Assembly (NCBI RefSeq): GCF_900111405.1
Contig: NZ_FOHJ01000013.1
Coordinates: 16,668-80,667, forward strand
Source: Salinibacillus kushneri
GTDB lineage: Bacteria > Bacillota > Bacilli > Bacillales > Alkalibacillaceae
Length of the DNA: 64,000 bases
Direction of reading: 5' to 3'
The translations under genes were made by a program, and so were the position numbers. Shown piece by piece: positions 17,343 through 26,059 of this stretch. Under the pieces are notes generated by a model, which was not told the origin of the DNA, did no database searches, and worked only from the letters and a program-made list of their open reading frames with translations. Every line of letters starts with the position of its first letter. Position 1 is the stretch's first letter.

Positions 17343-17609
17343 TTAAACCTCCTGAGGTTGTCCCATGCTTTTAATCTCTTCTGCACACTCATAACATACT
17401 TTCTTTCCTTTAAAATCAACAGTATCCTTTACATTATCACATATAACACACGATTCATGGGAGCGAAACTTTTTCAAAACAATCATATCGTCATCCACGA
17501 AAATTTCAATCGGATCCTTAATGTTAATATCCATCGTACGTCTAAGTTCGATGGGAATGACAATACGCCCCAACTCATCTACCTTCCTTACCAATCCAGA
17601 AGCTTTCAT
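17343..17609 (-). CDS. AbrB-family transition-state regulator with C-terminal zinc knuckle
   Basis: Residues 1-50 (MKASGLVRKVDELGRIVIPI onwards, then ELRRTMDINIKDPIEIFVDD) are almost the AbrB/Abh DNA-binding swapped-hairpin domain. After residue 50 the sequence departs from B. subtilis AbrB: it carries C54-x2-C57 and C72-x2-C75, a likely treble-clef or rubredoxin-type zinc knuckle in place of AbrB's multimerisation domain. The length is 88 aa. AbrB proteins repress post-exponential genes. RBS GGGAGG lies 9 nt upstream. The gene is single and its target genes are unknown. Confidence 0.92.
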   Translation of the reverse strand: MKASGLVRKVDELGRIVIPIELRRTMDINIKDPIEIFVDDDMIVLKKFRSHESCVICDNVKDTVDFKGKKVCYECAEEIKSMGQPQEV

Positions 17610-17892
17610 ATTTTACAAAATCCTCCCTATTTAAATAATTTTTGTTTTTCTTCCCATTTATTTATATAAGTAAACTACTATTTACATAGTTTATCAAAAA
17701 ATTTCCACTTTTCCATTAACAGTTATATTACAATTGAAATTAAAGCCATATACCTAGATAGAAACACCTATTGCTATTTAGCCTTTGATTCCTTTTTACA
17801 TTAATTATTATCTTAATCAGTGTTTATCCGCAGAGCTCCAATCATTTCTTGTCCTAAAGAAAAGGCGTGCACTGATATTGCACGCCAGGAGT

Positions 17893-19953
17893 TTAAGAAC
17901 GTATGGTTTTTATTGCTTCATCTATATCAGTAGTTGGTCGCTTGCAAGCAAAATTTTCACATACATAAACAGTTGTCTTGCCCTCCATTTGATAATATTC
18001 TTTAGCGAAAGGAGCTACTTTTCCTATTTCCTCTTCTGATTCCCCGACCAGGACAAAAACACCGGGTAAAAAGGACTGGTTTAGTTGCGAGAGGAGTTTT
18101 TCACGGTTTTCATCTCTCTTATTTCCTATAATCACAACTTCCTTTGTTGGATACTCGGATAATAATAGACTTTGTAAAAAATATGTACTGCCAGAGGCAT
18201 AATGTTCGATTTCTTCCTTAAAACTGTAGTACATCTCCTCTACTCGGTCTAACCATTCCCTTTCTCCTGTCAAATTAGCCATTTTATGCAGCATTAAAAT
18301 GGCTACGCTATTTCCTGATGGAATGGCACCATCATTTACTTCTTTTTCCCGTGCAATTAATGTCTCACTATCGTTACCGGAAAAGTAAAATCCCCCCTCT
18401 TCTTCATCCCAAAATAATGAAAAGAGATCCTGAACAATTTCTTTTCCCTTTTGCAGATAGGCTAAGTCATAGGTGGAGCTGTAGAGTTCTACATAAGCCC
18501 AAAGTAAAAACGCGTAATCATCTATAAATCCTTTATTTTGTACCTGACCATCACGGTATCGGACCATTAATCGTCCATCTACAAACAAATGCTTCTCAAT
18601 AAAATTCATCGCTTCTTGAGCTTGTTCAACGTAACGCTTTTCATTAAAAACTTTTCCCGACCGCGCCAATCCTGCAATCATAAAAGCATTCCACGCCGTT
18701 AACACTTTGTCATCCACATGAGGGTATACCCTTTTTTTCCGTTCTTCAAATAGTTTTAATCGGGCACAATCCATTTCCTCCTGCAATTCCTGTGCAGTCA
18801 TTTGATATTTCGCGGCGATTTTCTTCCAATTGGTACGAATGAGATTCGGTATATTTTTTCCTTCAAAGTTTCCGGCTGGGGTAATATGGTAGACCTCTGA
18901 AAAACGTTCGCCTAGGTCATCCCCTAACACGTCAAAAATTTCTTCTTCGCTCCATGTATAATACTTCCCTTCTATACCTTCTGAATCCGCATCAATAGCC
19001 GAAAGAAAAGCACCATCCCCGTTTTTCATTTCCCGTAAAACAAATGAAATAACCTGCTCGCTTATTCGCTTATAGTCCGTGTTCTTCGTTAACTGATATC
19101 CTTCTGTGTAGGCCAGTAAAAGTGCAGCCTGGTCATACAGCATTTTCTCAAAATGAGGAACCAGCCATTTTTCATCCGTTGAATAACGGGTGAAACCAAA
19201 GCCAATATGGTCAAACAATCCTCCATCAGCCATCGACTTTAACGTTTTTTCAACCATTTGCCTGGCCGGTGTTTTATCTGTAAAGTGATAATACCTCATT
19301 AAAAACATTAAATTATGAGCCGACGGGAATTTCGGTGCAGATCCAAATCCTCCATCCTCTACATCAAATATTCGGCCCAGCTGTTTATAAGCTTTATGGG
19401 TAATGTCTATCGACAGCCGTTCCGCTGCTTTTTTCTGCTTGATTTTTTCAAATGCATTTATCACACTTTCTGTCACTTCTGCAATATGCTCCGGATCCTC
19501 TTTAAACTTTCGATACAGCTGTGTTACCACTTCTTTAAAGCCTGGCATTCCATACTTACTCTCTATAGGAAAATATGTACCTGCATAAAAAGGAACCTTA
19601 TCTGGAGTTAAAAATACACTTAACGGCCAGCCACCGTGTCCCGTCATCATCTGACAGACCTTCATATAAATGGAATCTAAATCCGGACGTTCCTCCCGAT
19701 CCACTTTTATTGATATAAATCGCTCATTAAGCAGCTCTGCCATTTCTTCATCTTCAAAGCTCTCATGCGCCATGACATGACACCAATGACAGGTTGAATA
19801 ACCTATTGATAAAAAAACAGGCTTTTCTTCTTTCCTCGCCCTTTTAAAGGCTTCTTCACCCCACGGAAACCATTTAACAGGGTTATGTGCGTGTTGGAGT
19901 AAGTATGGCGATTTTTCATGGATTAACCCATTCGAACGTTTATCATCTGCCAT
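17893..19953 (-). CDS. DUF255/thioredoxin-domain protein, YyaL/SSP411 family
   Basis: A 686-aa protein of the family called spermatogenesis-associated protein 20 in animals and YyaL in Bacillus. The N-terminal thioredoxin-like domain (about 1-165) has [16 protein letters not shown] and the CHWCHVM redox motif at C55/C58. The rest is an (alpha/alpha)6 barrel like N-acylglucosamine epimerases and glycosidases, with [20 protein letters not shown] and [12 protein letters not shown]. The biochemical role is unknown. Start by TAGGGAGGTTTTTTA. Monocistronic. Confidence 0.93.
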   Translation of the reverse strand: MADDKRSNGLIHEKSPYLLQHAHNPVKWFPWGEEAFKRARKEEKPVFLSIGYSTCHWCHVMAHESFEDEEMAELLNERFISIKVDREERPDLDSIYMKVCQMMTGHGGWPLSVFLTPDKVPFYAGTYFPIESKYGMPGFKEVVTQLYRKFKEDPEHIAEVTESVINAFEKIKQKKAAERLSIDITHKAYKQLGRIFDVEDGGFGSAPKFPSAHNLMFLMRYYHFTDKTPARQMVEKTLKSMADGGLFDHIGFGFTRYSTDEKWLVPHFEKMLYDQAALLLAYTEGYQLTKNTDYKRISEQVISFVLREMKNGDGAFLSAIDADSEGIEGKYYTWSEEEIFDVLGDDLGERFSEVYHITPAGNFEGKNIPNLIRTNWKKIAAKYQMTAQELQEEMDCARLKLFEERKKRVYPHVDDKVLTAWNAFMIAGLARSGKVFNEKRYVEQAQEAMNFIEKHLFVDGRLMVRYRDGQVQNKGFIDDYAFLLWAYVELYSSTYDLAYLQKGKEIVQDLFSLFWDEEEGGFYFSGNDSETLIAREKEVNDGAIPSGNSVAILMLHKMANLTGEREWLDRVEEMYYSFKEEIEHYASGSTYFLQSLLLSEYPTKEVVIIGNKRDENREKLLSQLNQSFLPGVFVLVGESEEEIGKVAPFAKEYYQMEGKTTVYVCENFACKRPTTDIDEAIKTIRS

Positions 19954-20198
19954 TAAAAAACCTCCCTAAAATTATATGATAAAGCAGGACTCTATTTTAC
20001 ATAGTGTGATTAATTGTAAAGCCCTATTCAGAAAGAAATGACACTCTTGATTCTTTCTACAATATTTTTCTCCCATTATAACCATGATATGACAATTTGA
20101 ACTCCCTGGGAATATCGAAACCATTAGTTAATAGGAATTCAACTATATACTTCTGATTTTTATGAACTGAATGAATTAGGTGAAAGTTTCTATTCCCA

Positions 20199-20227
20199 TT
20201 GACGTACAAGTATAAACTTGATACTAT
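20199..20227 (+). promoter_or_regulatory. Promoter of the purine permease leader
   Basis: TTGACG (20199-20204), 17-bp spacer, TACTAT (20222-20227). It places the transcript start about 20 nt before the purine aptamer. Confidence 0.75.
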
Positions 20228-20254
20228 TTTTCTATTATTTAAAAGAATATCGAA

Positions 20255-20322
20255 CCTTGTATAAGTTCAGGAATATGGCCTGAACGTCTCTACCAGCTAC
20301 CTTAAATAGCTTGTCTACAGGG
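20255..20322 (+). promoter_or_regulatory. Purine riboswitch, guanine type, controlling the NCS2 permease
   Basis: The conserved blocks ATATGG, GTCTCTACC, CTTAAATAG and GTCTACAGG occur in order. P1 forms between CCTTGTA and TACAGGG, P2 between TTCAGG and CCTGAA, and P3 between AGCTA and TAGCT. The specificity position in the J3/1 segment is C (GTC-TAC), as in guanine/hypoxanthine-sensing xpt aptamers, not U as in adenine-sensing ones. Purine excess should therefore favour the terminator at 20369-20400. Assignment is by eye. Confidence 0.93.
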
Positions 20323-20368
20323 AATGGAAACTTTTGATAGGTTAGACTATCTTCTATTCCTTTGTAGA

Positions 20369-20400
20369 TAACTTTGGCTGCTTATAGTCAAAGTTTTTTT
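20369..20400 (+). terminator. Purine riboswitch terminator
   Basis: AACTTTG...CAAAGTT stem (with an inner CTG/TAG extension) followed by seven Ts, 36 bases before the permease start. Confidence 0.88.
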
Positions 20401-20435
20401 CGTTTAAACCACACAGAATAGGAGATGCAGACATC

Positions 20436-21731
20436 ATGAATAACTTTTTTCATTTTTCAGAGCGAGACACATTCTATAAACAGGAAACTATGGCAGGTAT
20501 AACAACTTTTCTATCAGTAGCTTATATTTTAGTAGTTAATCCTCTTGTCCTAAGTCAGTCAGGCATGGATAAGGGTGCTGTTTTTACAGCCACAGCACTT
20601 ACAGCTATTATTGGAACTTTACTTATTGGTTTACTGGCTAATTATCCGATCACCATTGCACCAAGCATGGGTTTAAACTCCTTTTTTACGTTTTCGGTTA
20701 CAATTGGAATGGGTATCGAATGGCCAGTTGCTTTAACGGGGGTTTTTATTGCGGGAATTATTTTTATGATCTTAAGTTTAATGAAAATCCGGGAAAAAAT
20801 TATTAACGTCATCCCAAAAGATTTAAAACATGCTGTAGCCTCGGGAATCGGATTTTTTATAGCATTTATTGGATTAAAAAATGCTGGAATTATTGTTTCT
20901 GATTCCGATACATTTGTAACCATTGGTAACTTAACCTCTCCCATGACAGCACTAGCTGTACTTGGTCTAATCTTAACCGTATTTATGTTAGTACGTGGGG
21001 TAAATGGAGGAATATTCTATGGAATGGTGATTACCACCATTATAGGGATGGTTGCTGGCGCCATTAACATCCCCTCATCCTTTGTTGGGAAGATTCCTAG
21101 TCTTGAACCAACATTTGGGGTTGTATTCTCATATTTAAATCAAAGTTTCAGCGCAGAATTAGTAGCCGTTATTTTTACCTTTTTGTTTGTTGCCTTTTTT
21201 GATACAGCCGGTGCTTTAATTGCCCTTACCAGTCAAGCAGGAATTATGAAAGACAATAGAATCCCAAACGCAGGAAGAGCACTGCTCGCTGATTCTTCAG
21301 CTGGTGTTATGGGAGCTATTTTAGGAACATCCACACCTGCTACTAGTGTTGAATCATCAGCAGGTATTGCCGTCGGGGGCCGAACAGGATTTACTTCTGT
21401 AGTGATTGCAGCTTGCTTCGCCATTGCTTTATTCTTTTCACCTGTTCTTTCCGTTATTACGACAGAGGTGACAGCTCCTGCGCTCATTATTGTGGGATCA
21501 CTTATGGCAAAGCAAATCAGCAACATCAATTGGGGTAAATTGGAGGTTGTAATTCCAGCCTTTATGACCATTATCATGATGCCTCTTACTTCGAGTGTAG
21601 CTACAGGTATTGCGTTTGGTTTTATTCTTTATCCATTATCCTTAGTGGCACAAAAGCGTTTTAAAGAAGTTCATCCGATTATGTACGTGCTATGTTTGTT
21701 ATTCGTGTTATACTTTGTGTTTATAGCATAG
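20436..21731 (+). CDS. pbuG: NCS2-family purine permease (PbuG/AzgA-like)
   Basis: A 431-aa transporter with about 12-14 hydrophobic segments. AzgA-like NCS2 signatures are clear: ETMAGITTFLSVAYILVVNP, APSMGLNSFFTFSVTIGMG, FFDTAGALIALTSQAG and STPATSVESSAGIAVGGRTG. Members import hypoxanthine, guanine or adenine with protons. The guanine-type riboswitch in the leader supports guanine/hypoxanthine uptake. Start at 20436 with AGGAG 11 nt upstream. Monocistronic. Confidence 0.93.
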   Translation: MNNFFHFSERDTFYKQETMAGITTFLSVAYILVVNPLVLSQSGMDKGAVFTATALTAIIGTLLIGLLANYPITIAPSMGLNSFFTFSVTIGMGIEWPVALTGVFIAGIIFMILSLMKIREKIINVIPKDLKHAVASGIGFFIAFIGLKNAGIIVSDSDTFVTIGNLTSPMTALAVLGLILTVFMLVRGVNGGIFYGMVITTIIGMVAGAINIPSSFVGKIPSLEPTFGVVFSYLNQSFSAELVAVIFTFLFVAFFDTAGALIALTSQAGIMKDNRIPNAGRALLADSSAGVMGAILGTSTPATSVESSAGIAVGGRTGFTSVVIAACFAIALFFSPVLSVITTEVTAPALIIVGSLMAKQISNINWGKLEVVIPAFMTIIMMPLTSSVATGIAFGFILYPLSLVAQKRFKEVHPIMYVLCLLFVLYFVFIA

Positions 21732-21896
21732 AACATTGTTTTTCTTTTAGGTGGCTGTAATCTGGAGAACTTTGAAAAAGAAAGTCCATGTTTAAATACC
21801 CGAAAAAATTCATTAATGATTAAAAACAAGTTTATTATTTTCCTAATAAGGGTAAAAAAAGAGTAGTGTCTACGTTATATACACATATATAGAAGA

Positions 21897-21936
21897 GGTT
21901 GGGACATAACAAATACAATCAACTATTGTCCCAACC
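21897..21936. terminator. Hairpin between pbuG and osmC genes
   Basis: GGTTGGGACA pairs with TGTCCCAACC over an 18-20-nt loop. It lies between two convergent genes, just past the OsmC stop. Confidence 0.65.
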
Positions 21937-21943
21937 CCATGTT

Positions 21944-22369
21944 CTACAAATCCTTTTCTCCTTTTTCTCCATTAATGGAATAACTAGCCGTAATATTTGC
22001 AGATAGTGAATGAGATACAGAGCAATATTTATCTTTGGATAATTGAATCGCTCTGACTACTTTATCCTCTGGCAGATCACCTTCTAAGACGTAGTGAATA
22101 TGGATATTTGTAAATTTTTTAGGATGATCATCAGCCCTTTCCCCTTCTACTTCCATATGAAAGGAAGCCGGTTCTAAACGCATTTTTTTCAATATAGAAA
22201 TGATATCAATCCCTGTACATCCAGCTACGGCATTTAACAACAATTCAGTCGGACGAGCACCACTATTTACTCCTCCCACCTCTTCAGCTGCATCCATTTT
22301 CATTTCATGACCAGAAGGAGTTACACTTGCAAAAGCCATGTGATCAGTCCATTGTATACTGGTTTTCAT
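21944..22369 (-). CDS. OsmC/Ohr family protein
   Basis: A 141-aa protein of the OsmC superfamily of thiol-dependent peroxidases. The features are GVNSGARPTELLLNAVAGCTGIDIISILKKM, containing the conserved peroxidatic cysteine (AGCT), and the C-terminal KYCSVSHSLSANI with the second cysteine. It resembles the YhfA/OsmC-like rather than the Ohr branch. The ATG at 22369 is chosen because AGAGGTG lies 6 nt upstream; the GTG at 22378 falls inside that RBS. Confidence 0.9.
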   Translation of the reverse strand: MKTSIQWTDHMAFASVTPSGHEMKMDAAEEVGGVNSGARPTELLLNAVAGCTGIDIISILKKMRLEPASFHMEVEGERADDHPKKFTNIHIHYVLEGDLPEDKVVRAIQLSKDKYCSVSHSLSANITASYSINGEKGEKDL

Positions 22370-22633
22370 CGTATTCACCTCTTATTTTAAACTTGCACCT
22401 TCCCATTTTCTTTATACAATATTTTATCACTAAGTAACGAATACTGGCCAGTATCACATCTTTAAGAACAGCGTATTAAGTTTATGGGAAATACCTTTAA
22501 AACTTACGACCAACCGACTTCCTTATTGGGATATGCTCTTCACATTCCAACTGTAAATCATTTACACTTTTTTTTAGTTTTTTCGTATGACTATACACAT
22601 TTTGGGAAAAGTATGGGTTAGGAGGTGATAAAG

Positions 22634-22801
22634 GTGGCCAAAAACAGGAATCGAAATCGCGACAACAATAACAACAACAATAATAATAACAACAATAATC
22701 AGGAACTAAATGTAGATGCTAACACAGAATTTGCAGATGAAAATGATGCACGCGATTTCCAAAACCGCAACAACCGTAACAATAACAACAATAACAATTA
22801 A
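22634..22801 (+). CDS. Asn-rich 55-aa peptide, gamma-SASP-like
   Basis: Translation from GTG at 22634, 7 nt after GGAGGTG, gives a hydrophilic peptide: basic start (MAKNRNRNRD), a run of 12 Asn, then NTEFADENDARDFQNRN and an Asn-rich tail. The central segment matches in spacing the repeat GTEFASETDAQQVRQQN of gamma-type small acid-soluble spore proteins (SspE), with Asn replacing Gln. SspE is an amino-acid store degraded at germination. Only one repeat is present, so this may be a divergent or minimal member. The relationship is inference from pattern. Confidence 0.6.
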   Translation: MAKNRNRNRDNNNNNNNNNNNNQELNVDANTEFADENDARDFQNRNNRNNNNNNN

Positions 22802-22819
22802 TTGAAGAGTATGAAAAGA

Positions 22820-22869
22820 AGCGAAGTGCTTCCTCCTTTTTCTACATATTGGCGGAAACACTTCGCTAA
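22820..22869. terminator. Shared hairpin between the Asn-rich peptide and the HMA-like gene
   Basis: AGCGAAGTG and CACTTCGCT are perfectly complementary over about 30 nt and lie between two convergent small genes. Confidence 0.6.
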
Positions 22870-22877
22870 CTAAAAAG

Positions 22878-23087
22878 TCAGGTCTCGATATGAAAACCTT
22901 GGGATAAAATATTCTTCGCAATTTCCTGTAGTTGAATTTCTGTATCATCATACTCCACTTTAATTTCGCCATCATCGGGATCAACTAACACACGTTCAAT
23001 TCCAGCAACATTCATAAGCGTTGCTTCTAATTCTTGAATGTTTTCATGTGCTTTTGCTTCTTCTACAAAGAACGTATTATGAGGCAT
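22878..23087 (-). CDS. HMA-like small protein without the metal-binding cysteines
   Basis: A 69-aa protein, MPHNTFFVEEAKAHENIQEL and onward, with the beta-alpha-beta pattern of heavy-metal-associated domains: a conserved hydrophobic core, NVAGIERVLVDPDDGEIKVEYD and a final NILSQGF. The usual metal loop MxCxxC is replaced by VEEAKAHE, so it cannot bind copper in the standard way. The start at 23087 has GAGAGGGG 6 nt upstream. Function unknown. Confidence 0.75.
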   Translation of the reverse strand: MPHNTFFVEEAKAHENIQELEATLMNVAGIERVLVDPDDGEIKVEYDDTEIQLQEIAKNILSQGFHIET

Positions 23088-23353
23088 ACAGAACCCCTCT
23101 CTTTGTTTCTTAGTCATCTGTTCACATTTATCATTCCCTAATTTTAAAGAACCATTAAAAAAACGAACATGCAGCATTTCCCATTACAAACAAAGGCTGC
23201 ATTAAAGATAGTCTGGATAAAATTTTCACTTATTAGAGCCTTTCTTTATACCTTAATCATATAGCATTTGTCTGTTCCTTAAATCCATGTATAAATTTTT
23301 TTGATTTCCACAAACTATAAAAAAGTCTTCAAACTTAAGGTGGTGAAGGTCAA

Positions 23354-23566
23354 ATGGGTATCTTCCAATCCATTAATGGGTGGAAAGAAAATCTTAGGGA
23401 AAAGAGACGAGCAACCATGGAAGCAAAAGGATATTGCCCTGAATGTCGAGGTAGGGGATTTAATGTTGTGCCGTATAGCGAAGCATATTATATCCCACCC
23501 ATGGATTGCACGGGTTGTGACGGTAGTGGTTTATACTCAGATTGGGAAAAAAATCAATACACCTGA
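23354..23566 (+). CDS. Small zinc-knuckle protein, 70 aa
   Basis: The protein has C-P-E-C-R-G-R-G-F (residues 28-36) and a later C-T-G-C-D-G-S-G, two CxxCxGxG motifs like those of the DnaJ cysteine-rich domain, probably binding one zinc. RBS AAGGTGGTGAAGG is upstream of the ATG at 23354. It is monocistronic, with a terminator at 23611-23648. A distinct gene at 56834 uses the same motif type. Function unknown. Confidence 0.75.
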   Translation: MGIFQSINGWKENLREKRRATMEAKGYCPECRGRGFNVVPYSEAYYIPPMDCTGCDGSGLYSDWEKNQYT

Positions 23567-23610
23567 TTGTGACGGGTTAATAGCCCGTATTTTTATCATA
23601 TGCCATACAT

Positions 23611-23648
23611 AAGGCTCCCTTCAAACATAAAAAGGGAGCCTTATCTTT
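23611..23648 (+). terminator. Terminator of the 70-aa zinc protein gene
   Basis: AAGGCTCCCTT pairs with AAGGGAGCCTT, followed by ATCTTTT. Confidence 0.85.
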
Positions 23649-23880
23649 TAATAATCCATACCAACACTACAATTAACGTGAATCCACCACCATATCCATA
23701 ACTTATCAGAAATCCCCCTTACTCTATGGTTTAATTCACTACACTTTTCTTGTCTAGGACAGTCATGGAATTTGTTACACAATTGTTGCGTGAAGTCATT
23801 TTCTCTAACTCGATAATGACTTGTGACAAAAATTTCTAACTATTTCAAATTTTACACATGTTTATCTTTTATTCCTCATA

Positions 23881-23922
23881 TAAATCTAGTAAAATGTTTT
23901 TGTAAGCGTTTTACTAGATTTA
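23881..23922 (+). promoter_or_regulatory. Perfect 14-bp inverted repeat in the cstA leader
   Basis: TAAATCTAGTAAAA (23881-23894) and TTTTACTAGATTTA (23909-23922) are exact reverse complements around a 14-nt loop. It lies 40 bp before the cstA start. A near-cre sequence (TTGTAAGCGTTTTAC, 13 of 15 consensus positions) spans the loop and right arm. It could be an operator or an RNA attenuator. A separate 8-bp repeat AAGTCATT/AATGACTT is at 23793-23822. Confidence 0.6.
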
Positions 23923-23960
23923 TTTTACAATTTTATATTTCGAAAAGGAGGGTGATCACT

Positions 23961-25697
23961 ATGAATGGGATTGTCTTAGCCATTGTTGGTGGAATCATGT
24001 TTTTTTTAGGTTATCGAATTTATTCTAAATATTTGGCTGAGAAGATTTTTCGACTGGACCCCAATTATGTAACCCCAGCCAATCGTTACAATGATGGTAT
24101 CGACTTTGTTCCCACAAACAAATGGGTTCTATGGGGGCATCACTTTACCTCTGTTGCAGGAGCAGCACCAATTTTAGGACCTGCAATTGCTGTGTATTGG
24201 GGCTGGCTTCCGGCACTTTTATGGGTGATTTTAGGTACTATATTTGCAGCCGGTGTCCATGACTTTGGAACGATTGTCTTATCTGTGAGGAATAAAGGGC
24301 AATCGGTTGGAACCTTAGCTAATAAGTTAATTGGTCAGCGGGCAAAGATTTTATTTTTGTTTATTATTTTATTATTAGTATTGATGGTTAACGCTGTTTT
24401 CGCCTGGGTTATAGCAAACTTATTTATTTCAAATCCATCTAGTGTTCTATCTGTCTTTATTCAAATTCCGTTAGCCATTTTGATTGGGTATCGGGTTTAT
24501 AAAAGAAAAGGCGGGATGTTACTTCCATCCTTGTTTGCACTTGTTGCGATGTATGCAGCTGCAGTATTGGCCAGTTATGTACCAGCTCTACAAATTGACC
24601 TTGTTAGGTACTTTGGGGGCGAAGGGGCTACCAGTTTATTTGGTATGAGCGCTACTTCTGCGGCATTCATGGTCTGGATTATTATTCTGATGATATATGT
24701 GTATATTGCTTCGACTTTACCAGTTTGGAAGCTTTTACAGCCAAGGGACTATATTAATTCGCATCAGCTTGTTGTAGGCCTATCGATCCTTTATTTAGGG
24801 TTATTTTTCACGCTTCCACAGGTAACAGCACCTGTTACAAACACCAACGCCGATACACCATGGTTTCCACTACTCTTTATTACAATTGCCTGTGGGGCGA
24901 TTTCCGGTTTCCATGGGTTAGTATCTTCAGGTACAACGTCAAAACAACTTGCTAATGAAGTTGACGCACGGCAAGTAGGATATTTAGGTGCTGTTGGTGA
25001 GGGAGCTCTTGCTTTAATCTCGATTATTGCGGTCGTTACCTTCTTCCCATCATTAGGTGAATTTTCTGCTGTCTATAGTGGATTTGAAGCAGCGAATGAA
25101 TCGGGTTTAGGGAACTTTGTAGCAGGTGCTGCCCAACTAGCTACTGGAATAGGTATTCCTGAATCAGTTGCATCTACTATTGTTTCTGTAATTGTGGTAA
25201 GCTTTGCCGCCACAACACTAGACTCATCCGTTCGACTTATGCGGTATATCATTTCTGAATTAGGTGAGGAATATAAAATTCGTCCAATGACGAAAATGCA
25301 TGTAGCTACCTCCATAGCTGTTGTATCCAGTACTGTATTAACACTTCTTCCTGAAGGTTCAAGAGGATTTGGTTCAGGTGGGTATTTATTATGGCCATTA
25401 TTTGGTACATCCAATCAGCTTCTTGCTGGTATTAGTTTATTGCTTATTGCTATTTGGTTAAAACGTCAAGGCCGAAATTATTGGCCAGCTTTAGTGCCGA
25501 TGGCTTTCCTTATGTTTATGACCTTATGGGCCATGGCACAGCAAGTGATTTTTGACTGGTCAGGTTTTGGTGAAACAGACACGAATATGCTTCTTTTTAT
25601 CTTTGGAGGTATTATCCTTATCTTTGCCATTTGGATTATTCTAACAGCTATATCCGTTCTCTCCAAAAACAATCAAGATGGAATTCCAAACGAGTAG
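23961..25697 (+). CDS. cstA: CstA-family carbon starvation/pyruvate transporter
   Basis: A 578-aa membrane protein with about 16 hydrophobic segments. The N-terminal block TNKWVLWGHHFTSVAGAAPI, then LGPAIAVYWGWLPALLW and AGVHDFGTIVLSVRNKGQSV, is the conserved CstA core, as are GFHGLVSSGTTSKQL and ATTLDSSVRLMRYII. CstA and BtsT of E. coli take up pyruvate and CstA is linked to peptide use on starvation. The start at 23961 has AAGGAGGGTGATCACT upstream; the longer ORF to 23823 crosses the leader repeat. The small CC-tailed protein and ATPase downstream probably work with it. Confidence 0.95.
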   Translation: MNGIVLAIVGGIMFFLGYRIYSKYLAEKIFRLDPNYVTPANRYNDGIDFVPTNKWVLWGHHFTSVAGAAPILGPAIAVYWGWLPALLWVILGTIFAAGVHDFGTIVLSVRNKGQSVGTLANKLIGQRAKILFLFIILLLVLMVNAVFAWVIANLFISNPSSVLSVFIQIPLAILIGYRVYKRKGGMLLPSLFALVAMYAAAVLASYVPALQIDLVRYFGGEGATSLFGMSATSAAFMVWIIILMIYVYIASTLPVWKLLQPRDYINSHQLVVGLSILYLGLFFTLPQVTAPVTNTNADTPWFPLLFITIACGAISGFHGLVSSGTTSKQLANEVDARQVGYLGAVGEGALALISIIAVVTFFPSLGEFSAVYSGFEAANESGLGNFVAGAAQLATGIGIPESVASTIVSVIVVSFAATTLDSSVRLMRYIISELGEEYKIRPMTKMHVATSIAVVSSTVLTLLPEGSRGFGSGGYLLWPLFGTSNQLLAGISLLLIAIWLKRQGRNYWPALVPMAFLMFMTLWAMAQQVIFDWSGFGETDTNMLLFIFGGIILIFAIWIILTAISVLSKNNQDGIPNE

Positions 25698-25704
25698 CAA
25701 ATCG

Positions 25705-25743
25705 TAAAAGCCGTGCAAATTTTGTGCGGCTTTTCTCTCTTTT
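25705..25743 (+). terminator. Terminator or attenuator after cstA
   Basis: AAAAGCCGTGCA and TGTGCGGCTTTT pair (two G-U wobbles), followed by CTCTCTTTTT. The next gene starts 30 bp on with no obvious new promoter, so it may set a lower level for the downstream genes. Confidence 0.75.
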
Positions 25744-25773
25744 TAATTTACAACAAGAAGAAAGGAGAAAACA

Positions 25774-26028
25774 ATGAAATCACTAAAGCAAATTTTTGAA
25801 CTGTATGATGAAATTCTAAGCCTTCCTCATAAACAGGAAGTAGCACGGGAACTGCGCGATGAAGATGATCTTTTTTTACTACTCCTTTATTCAGACATGT
25901 TAGGGATTCCAAATCCAGCCTTTTATTATACCCTTGAACTGTATCCTTATATTATTGAACGATTCCACGATTGGCATTTACGCATGGGTATGGATAAATC
26001 ACCTCTAGAAGGTATCCGCTGCTGTTAA
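25774..26028 (+). CDS. Cory-CC-star-type small protein, CstA partner
   Basis: An 84-aa soluble protein that ends in EGIRCC, with aromatic-rich centre (NPAFYYTLELYPYIIERFHD). It fits the cory-CC-star family, known for a strictly conserved terminal Cys-Cys and its neighbourhood with cstA. The unrelated-looking YbdD/YjiX proteins that accompany E. coli CstA/BtsT also end in RCC, suggesting the same role. RBS AAGAAAGGAG is upstream. It sits between cstA and an ArsA-like ATPase. The function is inference. Confidence 0.85.
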   Translation: MKSLKQIFELYDEILSLPHKQEVARELRDEDDLFLLLLYSDMLGIPNPAFYYTLELYPYIIERFHDWHLRMGMDKSPLEGIRCC

Positions 26029-26059
26029 CTCCTATCACACTAATTATGGAGGTTATCAA

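Noticed and set aside
22660..22800. Repetitive AAC/AAT tract suspected to be a CRISPR or microsatellite
   Set aside because: It is an Asn-coding run inside a small gene; there are no regular spacers.
23823..23960. N-terminal extension of CstA
   Set aside because: It passes through the 14-bp inverted repeat; the RBS and family alignment support 23961.
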